Of a stretch of DNA of 64,000 nt, positions 17,659 through 25,300 are shown one piece after another. Within the stretch, counting starts at the first letter, position 1; each line of letters begins with the position of its first letter. The DNA lies in the IMG/VR virus record IMGVR_UViG_3300023184_000034, positions 1-64,000 of that record, one strand, 5' to 3'. The DNA is from a virus. Under the pieces are notes generated by a model. That model was not told the origin of the DNA and did not search any database. It saw nothing but the letters and a program-made list of their open reading frames with translations. The position numbers and the translations under genes were made by a program.

Positions 17659-18756
17659 TTAAAATTTTAGTCCAGCAAGACGACGGATATCAACGATATT
17701 GTTGTCTGCCTCGCTGCTACGGTTGGTGTTGGAAATTACTTTATTTCCGGTTATTTCTTTAGCCTCTACTAGTGCCTGTTTCTTCTGCGGAGCCTTACCA
17801 TTGATTACCGATGGTAAGTATTTTTCAAAACTTTCGTTTAGACGTTCTGTTTTCACAGTCTCCATCAACTCACCCATGATTGATTTTTGCTCTGTGTTTA
17901 GCGGAGCAAGTAATTCTGTCATGATTGCTTTTCTTGTTTGACTCTCTTTAAGAGTACGGATTTCAGCTTGTTTACTTTCTAAAATTTGTTCAGCTTGAAC
18001 AACAGCCTGCGCTGCTTCTTTCATTGCCAAATCTTTCAAGTCTATGACTTTGAGTAATTTTGCTGTTTCCGATTTTTCATTTAGGTAGCTGGTTTGATAC
18101 TCGGCGCTAAATGCTTCGAATAACTTGCGGCCAAAATCTGCACGGCGAGCTGCTTCGATGTCTTCCTTCAATGCGTGTATCTCTGAATGTAAATTCTGAG
18201 TCACAATTGATTCCACCATCGTTGCTGCACGTTGTACAAATTGTTGTTTTACCTTCTTGATTTCTTGACGACCTTCACGAACTAGACGAACTTTCGTTTC
18301 AGCTAGATCCTGCTTGTCTTTGTAAAACTCTGTAATTTCTTGAGCTAGAGCCTCAACTACGAATTTTTCCAGTGTACCAAATTTACTTGCCATTTGAACT
18401 TGATCTTCATGCAATTCTTTAACTTCTGAAGCCAACTGACGTGTAACAAATTTCTCCATTACAAATGCATTTTGCTTCATAGCTGTGGCATATTTGACTT
18501 TCATTTCTGCCAATTGCTTGCGATCGTCGGCAAACTCAACAATCTCAGCAGCTAGTTGTTCAGAGATCATGCGATCTACAGCTTCAACCATTGTGTTCTT
18601 GTCATGTTCGTATTTTTGTGCAAACTCTTCACGTAATTGTTGAGCGGCTTGTTCACGAGCTTCGTTCACACGACTCTCAAAAGCCATCTCGATTGACTCT
18701 TTGATCTCCTCAGAAATCACATTATTTTCAAATAAACTTTTTAGTGCATCCAACAT
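17659..18756 (-). CDS. gp22: Prohead core scaffolding protein gp22
   Basis: 365 residues, almost entirely alpha-helical and charged, with long heptad-like stretches (REQAAQQLREEFAQKYEHDK, VKELHEDQVQMASKF, EIRTLKESQTRKAIM) and no globular fold. It repeats a motif of about 40 residues containing A-x-E-[IV]-x-E-F/L-x-x-D. The tail IVDIRRLAGLKF is of the type I associate with gp22 of marine T4-like phages. Role: forms the inner scaffold on which gp23 assembles, then is degraded by gp21. Longer than T4 gp22 (269 residues). It lies between gp21 and gp23 in the T4 order, with AAGGAG upstream. Confidence 0.9.
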   Translation of the reverse strand: MLDALKSLFENNVISEEIKESIEMAFESRVNEAREQAAQQLREEFAQKYEHDKNTMVEAVDRMISEQLAAEIVEFADDRKQLAEMKVKYATAMKQNAFVMEKFVTRQLASEVKELHEDQVQMASKFGTLEKFVVEALAQEITEFYKDKQDLAETKVRLVREGRQEIKKVKQQFVQRAATMVESIVTQNLHSEIHALKEDIEAARRADFGRKLFEAFSAEYQTSYLNEKSETAKLLKVIDLKDLAMKEAAQAVVQAEQILESKQAEIRTLKESQTRKAIMTELLAPLNTEQKSIMGELMETVKTERLNESFEKYLPSVINGKAPQKKQALVEAKEITGNKVISNTNRSSEADNNIVDIRRLAGLKF

Positions 18757-18769
18757 GTGATTCTCCTTA

Positions 18770-19402
18770 TTATTGGAGTCGGCTTATTATTGATAATAAG
18801 CTCTCTTTGAGATATTTCTGTGCTTTAGGATCGCCCTTAACCTCTTGCGCTATGCGTAAGGCACTTAATCCGCCTCGATTATTCATCAAGTGTTCATAAA
18901 TTGGTGTAGGGTATGCTCCAGGAGCACTAGGTTGAGCTACCATATCTACTGTGATAATCTCAAAATCTGATACTTCACCGGAACCGTCATCTTTGACGTT
19001 CCCGGATCCGCGACTTGAAACACCTAGCTTGACTCCGCTTTCCAGCATAGTCTTGATAAGTTGTCCCATAGGGGTTGGCAAAACTTTCAGTTTGCCGTAA
19101 CCATTAGGACCATCCATCCACATATTGACCATCATGTGACTGACTCTGTCCAGGTTAATTTTTAGATCATCTGGATGATCCACTTCTCCGAGAACTGAAT
19201 AACCGTTTTGAATCTGATCGTTTAGGGTTTTGACAGCCTTGCCAATCTCATTCACAGGGTAAACACGCTGGTTAGCGTTGCGTATACCGCCCTGGATGCA
19301 AATCCCGGACATGTATAAACTTTTCCCGTCTTTGTCATCAGACTCAACGATCATTTTTGCTTCGTTGAAACTGAGATTCTCTCGGAGGTATAAAGACTTC
19401 AT
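18770..19402 (-). CDS. gp21: Prohead core protease gp21
   Basis: 210 residues, matching T4 gp21 in length (212). Serine protease of the herpesvirus-assemblin-like U9/S78 type that matures the prohead by cutting gp23 and core proteins. Visible catalytic features: His76 in GEVDHP, Ser129/Ser130 in GVSSRGSG, and an acidic residue near D153 in ITVDMVAQPSAPGA. The N-terminus contains NANQRVYPVNEI, also typical. Order and spacing (gp20 side upstream, gp22 13 bases downstream) are as in T4. No strong ribosome site is seen, so translation may be coupled to the upstream gene, which ends 17 bases before. Confidence 0.95.
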   Translation of the reverse strand: MKSLYLRENLSFNEAKMIVESDDKDGKSLYMSGICIQGGIRNANQRVYPVNEIGKAVKTLNDQIQNGYSVLGEVDHPDDLKINLDRVSHMMVNMWMDGPNGYGKLKVLPTPMGQLIKTMLESGVKLGVSSRGSGNVKDDGSGEVSDFEIITVDMVAQPSAPGAYPTPIYEHLMNNRGGLSALRIAQEVKGDPKAQKYLKESLLSIISRLQ

Positions 19403-19419
19403 TTAATGTAGTCTCTGTA

Positions 19420-20289
19420 TTATCTTACTTTAGTGCTGATTAAACTTTTCTTGTTATCAGCTGTTTCGCCTTTGCCTTTGCTTTCAGGTCCGTGTCCAGG
19501 TTCTTTCTTCTTGAACGCTGACTTGCCTGCAGAGGCTCCTGGTTTGTTGATGTTGCCGCCGTCTTGCATTGCAGTAGTGGGCTTCAACAATCCACCCTGT
19601 GTGCCGCCTTTCTCTGTGGAGAATGACTTGGCAATGTTGGCGCTTGATCCGCCCATGTTGTTCTTACCAGCCACAGCTGAACGTGTGTTAACACCGTTGT
19701 CACCGTGCTTTGGCAAAGAAACTTTGTTTACATATTCATTTACATGGTGGTGAACGTGATGCATTTCTTGCACTTCTGGTTCTGGATGCGGATCAGGCTC
19801 GCCTGTTGGCTCAACCACTAGATTTTCCATTTCAGATTCTAGGTCGTCCTCACCGCCCATGTCATCACCGCCCATGTCGTCGTCACCTTCTTGTGACAAC
19901 AGTTGTTCAAATTCTGCTTTTAGGTCTTCTAGTGCATCTTCTAGATCCATAACGCGATCTTCGATGTCACCTTCTGGTTCTTCTTCACTGTCCATGTCAT
20001 CTTCTTCGCTGTCCATGTCATCTTCTTCGCTGTCCATGTCATCTTCTTCGCTGTCCATGTCATCTTCTTCGTCGCCCATGGATTCATCTTCCGAATCATC
20101 CTCGTCATCTTTGTCATCTTTCTTACCGTAAGGGTTGCCTTGGTCACTGCCAAAGTCAGACTCTAATAATTCTTCGTAGATTTCACGTGATTTTCCTACT
20201 ACGATGTTGTGGAAAATTTCTTTAGCTGCTTGTTGATCATCATTGATCAAAGCTTCAAGCATTGCTTCAAATTGAGCGCGGTCAGTCAT
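19420..20289 (-). CDS. Acidic prohead-core-like protein (gp67/gp68 position)
   Basis: 289 residues in three parts. The helical N-terminus (FEAMLEALINDDQQAAKEIF, SREIYEELLESDF) resembles the start of small core proteins in marine T4-like phages. A strongly acidic middle contains four tandem DDMDSEE units and further Asp/Glu/Gly runs. The C-terminus is basic and Gly/Lys-rich (KSAFKKKEPGHG, KGKGETADNKK), with a His cluster HHVHHH between. In T4, gp67 and gp68 lie between gp20 and gp21; by synteny this is the core component in that place. The acidic/basic split suggests packing inside the head. Good AGGAG site; late-like box upstream. Confidence 0.75.
   Translation of the reverse strand: MTDRAQFEAMLEALINDDQQAAKEIFHNIVVGKSREIYEELLESDFGSDQGNPYGKKDDKDDEDDSEDESMGDEEDDMDSEEDDMDSEEDDMDSEEDDMDSEEEPEGDIEDRVMDLEDALEDLKAEFEQLLSQEGDDDMGGDDMGGEDDLESEMENLVVEPTGEPDPHPEPEVQEMHHVHHHVNEYVNKVSLPKHGDNGVNTRSAVAGKNNMGGSSANIAKSFSTEKGGTQGGLLKPTTAMQDGGNINKPGASAGKSAFKKKEPGHGPESKGKGETADNKKSLISTKVR
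19987..20074 (-). repeat. Tandem 21-base repeat coding DDMDSEE
   Basis: Four nearly identical 21-base units, about 88 bases in all, inside the acidic core gene. Repeat-number variation by slippage would keep the reading frame. Confidence 0.85.
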
Positions 20290-20325
20290 GTTGGTTCTCC
20301 TGTGGTTTTTTAATACAAGGCTGTA

Positions 20326-20335
20326 AGATATTTAC
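20326..20335 (-). promoter_or_regulatory. Late-like box TGTAAATATC
   Basis: Minus strand TACGCAAAGGTGTAAATATC, about 37 bases upstream of the acidic core gene and just past a hairpin terminator, so it is placed to restart transcription. One or two mismatches to TATAAATA. Confidence 0.4.
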
Positions 20336-20366
20336 ACCTTTGCGTAAAAAGTGGGTAGATATAGGC

Positions 20367-20385
20367 CAAAAACAGTCAGTTTTTG
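20367..20385 (-). terminator. Hairpin terminator after the 80-residue gene
   Basis: Stem CAAAAAC/GTTTTTG with a 5-base loop, 8 bases after the stop at 20393. The A/U arrangement allows activity on either strand. Very similar in sequence to the hairpin at 9070-9092. Confidence 0.5.
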
Positions 20386-20392
20386 CAATTAA

Positions 20393-20635
20393 TTAAGCGG
20401 CAGGCGCTGCAGGTGGTGCAGCATACATTGCATTTATAAATTCTAGTTCGCTTTCCTGTTCTAAAATATGTGCTTCAGTACTTTTGCGCAATTCATTTAT
20501 TTGTCTAAGTGTTAATCTTGTTTTGCGTGTGTCGCTCCGGTGTAACACATCGCTGTCACGTTTTGGCTCATAACGCAAGTCATTGGCCACGTGACGAGTA
20601 TCTGGATCAATATAAAATAGCTCTCTTAAAATCAT
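20393..20635 (-). CDS. Small conserved head-module protein downstream of gp20 (gp67 position)
   Basis: 80 residues from MILRELFYIDPDTRHVAND. The frame is open further upstream, but that stretch only overlaps the end of gp20 and has Gln/His-rich shadow composition, so the inner ATG is taken. Charged helical sequence (SDVLHRSDTRKTRLTLRQIN, STEAHILEQESELEFI) and an Ala/Pro tail APPAAPAA echoing that of gp20. It stands in the gp67 position of the T4 order and I remember similar small proteins after gp20 in marine T4-like phages; function there unproven. No Shine-Dalgarno sequence precedes the ATG, and a late box ends 4 bases before it, so leaderless or coupled translation is possible. Confidence 0.7.
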   Translation of the reverse strand: MILRELFYIDPDTRHVANDLRYEPKRDSDVLHRSDTRKTRLTLRQINELRKSTEAHILEQESELEFINAMYAAPPAAPAA

Positions 20636-20639
20636 AACG

Positions 20640-20647
20640 TATTTATA
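20640..20647 (-). promoter_or_regulatory. Late box TATAAATA at the gp20 stop codon
   Basis: Perfect 8-base consensus on the minus strand; its TAA is the gp20 stop codon (20643-20645). Lies only 4 bases before the ATG of the 80-residue gene, so a transcript from it would be leaderless or would serve genes further downstream. Confidence 0.45.
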
Positions 20648-22370
20648 CAACTGGTGCAGCTGCGGGCGCTGCTGGTGCGCCGCCTGGTGGTGCAGCTTGA
20701 CCAGGTTCTCCTGGAGCACTGATATCCATGTCATCTGGTGCGCTTAGGTCGCCGGCGGCATCTGCATCTCCTGCAATACCACTTGCACTCAGTCCAGCAC
20801 TACGCAATTCGCCAGCTGCATCTGTGGTGGTTGGATGACCTTTGCCGTTCTCTTCGCCCCACATGCGTTCGTTTTCTGCAACTTCTTCGTCTGTTAAACT
20901 CAGGAAGCGTTTTAATGCAAATCGCTTGGATACAAACGGCACAGCTTGAATAGTGTTAAATGTGTTGATACGCTCTGCATCAATGCTGGCCTGTTTGCTA
21001 CTGGCAAAGTTAAGCGGTGGATTGAACTGTAATTCAAACAAACTTGCGTCAATGTTCATGCCCTTGCTGTGCATGTACATCTTGAATTCTTCGTCAAAAA
21101 CCGCGGTAATCAGTGCTTGCAAACGTTCACAATACTTGTTAAAACGCAGTTCTTGAATGTATGCAGTGCCCACACGTCCGTCATTGAAATTGCTTTGACT
21201 GTCATCTTGACCGGTGGGCAAGTAGCTGCTGGGTATGCGCAACCCACGGAATAATTTGTTGGTAAAGTACTTTAAATCGTCAATTTCACCAATGTTCTTG
21301 CCACCTTCAAGCATGGTAACATCTGAACCTTTACCGTCTGCTGTCTTGGGGAAGAAATAATCTTCATTGATTGAAAGTGGGTTGTATGCTGAATCAATAA
21401 CGTTCTGTCCACCGCCTGTTTGACTTGGAATTCTGCGTTGATGTATCTCATTTTTAACACGTTCCACAAATGCCATGGCCAAGTGACTGGGCATGTTGCC
21501 CACGTCAATGTGAAACACACGTCGCTCAGGAGCACGTTGTATTCGATAAATCAAAATTGCATCTTCTAATAATTCTTTTTGTTTGTAAACTTTGTAAATG
21601 TTTTCCAGCAAACTGTTGCCAAACGGATAGTTGTTGTCCAAGCCTTCGCTTAGACTCAAGTGTATGATGTGTTCAGCGTTGATGGCCTGTTCAGTTTGCT
21701 GTAATCCAAAACGATTACTGCCACTGCCACCGTTGCTGCTGGTTGACCCTGCATATTGTTGCGGGCCGCTGGCGCCGCCTGGACCTGAATGACTGCGGGG
21801 ATTCACACTGGGTGTGATCTGTGTTGCCACTAGATTAACAAAGTTAGGAGCCAAATCTTTGATCACAAACTGTTCAGGTTTCTTGCCTTCACTTTCATTC
21901 ACAATCACCTTGACCACTTTGCTGGCGTCAATGTAACTCCATTTTTGATTTTCTGGGTCACGAATAAAAAATGCATCACCATACTTGAATGTGTTGCGCA
22001 CAATGCGGAAAATACGTGTGTCAAACTTTTGCAGTGTGTTCCATTGTTGCAAGTATTCACTTAGAATTTTAATTTCACTGTTGGTGGCTTTTTGACGCCA
22101 TTTGATTGCAAATGGACTCTTGCCATCTTTCAATTTCTGTGTGCAAAACTCCGCTAAAATATCCAAAGCTGCATTGACTTCTGGATCACTGTCCATAACT
22201 TCATACTGTTGATAACGTTCAATACGATTTGGACTGCCGGAATAAACATCTGGCAAATAGCTGGAATAGTTAGTTCTAGCAGGGCCTGGTCGATTGCCGC
22301 TGTTAAGGCCGCTGATAGCGCTTGATTGCCCGTTTACTTCAACGGGCGAGAAATACTTTTTCCAACTCAT
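20643..22370 (-). CDS. gp20: Portal vertex protein gp20
   Basis: 575 residues (T4: 524). Forms the dodecameric portal at the unique head vertex through which DNA is packaged and ejected. Diagnostic stretches: RYQQYEVMDSDPEVNAALDI, LIYRIQRAPERRVFHIDVGN, YNPLSINEDYFFPKTADGKG, MLEGGKNIGEIDDLKYF and RIPSSYLPTGQDD. Two features differ from T4: a Gly/Ser-rich insertion around residues 200-235 and an Ala/Pro-rich tail of about 40 residues. Start supported by AAGGACA; it follows the tape-measure-like gene by 13 bases, which is not the T4 arrangement (gp18 and gp19 precede gp20 there). Confidence 0.96.
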   Translation of the reverse strand: MSWKKYFSPVEVNGQSSAISGLNSGNRPGPARTNYSSYLPDVYSGSPNRIERYQQYEVMDSDPEVNAALDILAEFCTQKLKDGKSPFAIKWRQKATNSEIKILSEYLQQWNTLQKFDTRIFRIVRNTFKYGDAFFIRDPENQKWSYIDASKVVKVIVNESEGKKPEQFVIKDLAPNFVNLVATQITPSVNPRSHSGPGGASGPQQYAGSTSSNGGSGSNRFGLQQTEQAINAEHIIHLSLSEGLDNNYPFGNSLLENIYKVYKQKELLEDAILIYRIQRAPERRVFHIDVGNMPSHLAMAFVERVKNEIHQRRIPSQTGGGQNVIDSAYNPLSINEDYFFPKTADGKGSDVTMLEGGKNIGEIDDLKYFTNKLFRGLRIPSSYLPTGQDDSQSNFNDGRVGTAYIQELRFNKYCERLQALITAVFDEEFKMYMHSKGMNIDASLFELQFNPPLNFASSKQASIDAERINTFNTIQAVPFVSKRFALKRFLSLTDEEVAENERMWGEENGKGHPTTTDAAGELRSAGLSASGIAGDADAAGDLSAPDDMDISAPGEPGQAAPPGGAPAAPAAAPVV

Positions 22371-22383
22371 TCACATGTCCTTG

Positions 22384-25300
22384 TTAAGAAAACTTGTTTC
22401 CTGATAAATTTTTTGTAGCTTTTACTTGTTGCTGCGAAGCTGTAGCTGTTTGCTGAGTATAAGTTAACATTTGTGCCATACTCTTATTTAAGTGTTCCAA
22501 GCTGGCATGCACTTCTTTTAGAGTAACTTCACCTGTGGCTTTTGGTGCTTCAGCTGGTTTTTTGACTTCTGCAGCTTTGGCTTCGGCAGCTTTGGCTTTT
22601 TTATCTTCTTCTGTTTTCTTAGCCACATCTTCCGGAGGGTTGATTCTAGTTGCGGTGCTGGTTATTTTTTGAACATCAGGCAACTTGATTTCAGCAAACA
22701 TGTCACCAAACATGTCTGCAATACCTTTTTTAGGTTTTGATTGTTCTTTTTCTTTAGCTTCTGAAGAATCAATTTTTCCTTTTAGTTCTTGTAACTTTTT
22801 AGGATCGGCTTCAATGTCTTTGGACATTTTAGCATACTCAGCTTTTAGCTTTTCAGTTTCAGATTGTTCTTTAGGTTTGGCGGCAGCTTGCGCCTGTGAT
22901 GACTCTCCGGGCTTGCCTGATGATTTGTTTTCAGACTTGTACTGTTCTGATGCGTTGGCCATAGAGTCTTTCATAGACTTGCCAGCTGTCGTGCTGCTAG
23001 CATAAGCTGCAAGATTCAGTTTAACTGAATCTTCTCTGGCCGTTGCTTCTGCTTCTGCACCTTGAGTTACGCCAATCAATCTAAATTCAGCTTCTTTTTG
23101 TAAACTTTCTTGCGATGCTAGTCCGTTGTTTTTGGTAATTTCTGCCAGTCTATTTGAAACTTCAGTTTGCATTTCTGCTTGAGTTGCTTGAACTTTTGCT
23201 TGAAATACTCGTTGTTCGTCAGCACGACTCAGCACTTTTTGTTCTTCTTGTGCGGCAGTTATTTTGTCTGAGGACGAATTTTGTATTATTCCAAGAGCTT
23301 TGCGTTCAGCTTCTTCAGCTTCGGTCATCTTACGACCTTCCAATTCAGCTTTTTCTTCTATTGCATCTCGTGCTTTTGATGCTGCTGTGTTGGCCGCACG
23401 GGCAGATGCTTCTTCTTCCTTGAGACTTGCTTGTTTTTTTGCACTATCTTCTGCACTGAGATTTGCAAACTCTCCATACATTTTCTTTTGATTATCAGTC
23501 AAACCAATAGTGGCCATTGAACTGAATATGGACTGTGCAACTACCGATGCTTTTTTAGTTTCTTCTTGTTTCACAACCTCAGCAACTTCTGCCTTTTTAG
23601 AATCAAGAGTTTTGGCTTTGGCATCTTCTACGTGTTTTCCAATCTCAGCAACTTCTGACTTTTTGGCATCAACTGTTTTAGCTAGCCCTTGTTTTTCCAG
23701 TTGGTCCAAGGCTAACAAACTGGTTTCATGATCTTTTAGATTGTTTGTGGCTCTTCGTACACCAGATTGTGCTGTTGCAAGATCACTTTTTTCTTTATCA
23801 GTTAATTCTCTTTGAGTTGCAGTTTGTTCTAATGCAGCAACTTGCGATTGTCTATCAGCAAGTCGTGCTTTGATTGACTCGGTAGTTTTTACAGCCGCTT
23901 CTCTTTCAGCATCTGCTCTAGATTCAACTACATTTGCAGAATCTTTGGTAGTTTTCTCTATTTTTGCAACAGTATCGGCTGAATAATTTTGTAACTTGTC
24001 ATTCATGTCAATGTAATAATTTTCAATCTTTGAACCCTTTGGTATCATAGATTCAATCATATCATCGCTCATGCCTTTTACTGAAGTACCAATTACACTT
24101 TTAGCTAACTCTGCTTCTTTAAATGCATCAGCATTGGTTTTCTTAGCAAGATCTAGTTTAGCTTTACTATCATCTTTGTACATGTTGTCTAAAGATTCAG
24201 TGTCTTGTTTAGCAGTAGCTAATTTGTCTTTGCTGCCATCTTTGTACATGTTAGACAGTGTGCCATTGCTAACTTTAATAATTGCCAATTGCTCATTGGC
24301 TATCTTGGTAGTTTCTTCAATGGCAGATGCTTTTTTAGTAACTTCGATACTGATTCCAGCGTCAATTTGTTTTTGTAACGGCTCCATCATAGCTTTATAC
24401 TTGTCAGCTATTGCTTTGCCTTCGTCGCCAGTTCGCATTTCTTTAGCAACTGCATTTCCACCCATTTTGCTTCCATCGCCTATTTGGGTTTTTAATTTTT
24501 CTCTAAGAGCATTTCGTTCAGCTTGCATCTGCTCTCGAACAGCCGCCAATTCTTTTTCAGCATCTTTACTACTGTCATTTTGTACTCGTTTGGTTTCAGT
24601 AGATCCGCCACCACTAACTGAACTAACAGTGGTGTTGATTGATTTTGAAATGCTAGACAAATCCAGCTTGGGCATTTCCAGTTTGGGCATTTCCAGTTTG
24701 GGCAACTTAGGCACTTCCAGCTTGGGCATTTCCAGTTTGGGCATTTCCAGCTTGGGAATCTTGGGCATTTCCAGCTTGGGCATTTCCAGTTTGGGCATTT
24801 CCAGTTTGGGCATTTCCAGTTTGGGCATTTCCAGTTTGGGCATTTCCAGTTTGGCACTTCCATTGCCTTTGGCCAATGCTTCAGTTGCTTTGCTTAACCC
24901 GTCCAGTTTGACATTCTGCATCAAAGTCTGCAGCTTGCTGTCTGGAATCACATGCTCTTTGCCAGCTTCACCGATTATGGCCAGTTCGGGTTTGGTTACT
25001 GTGCCGCCTTCAGCTTTCTTATCAATTTCGTCACCTAGTTTAGAATTAATTATATTAACAACATCTAATACTTTGTTTCCGCCAGCACCGGCAATTTCGC
25101 CAGCGCCACGGGCAGTGTCGCCCATAAAATATCCAGTATCGTTTTGTTTTGTTTTAATTGCTTCGTCTTTAGTTTTAGCTGTGTTGGCTTGACCTGATTC
25201 AAACCCTATTCTAGTGTCTTTTTTTAGTGCAGCACCTGCACCTACAGTTTCTTTCCCGCCACCTTCTGCAGCTGTTTTGTTTCTTGTTACTTGCGCAGGT

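Noticed and set aside
24661-24855. Regular direct repeats as a possible CRISPR array
   Set aside because: 15-base units without unique spacers, in frame inside a coding region; they are peptide repeats.
24071-25192. Plus-strand open frame of 373 codons opposite the tape-measure-like gene
   Set aside because: Exact shadow of the Ala/Lys/Glu-rich gene and KLEMP repeats; Ser/Leu-rich composition, no ribosome site, and the minus frame is clearly the real one.
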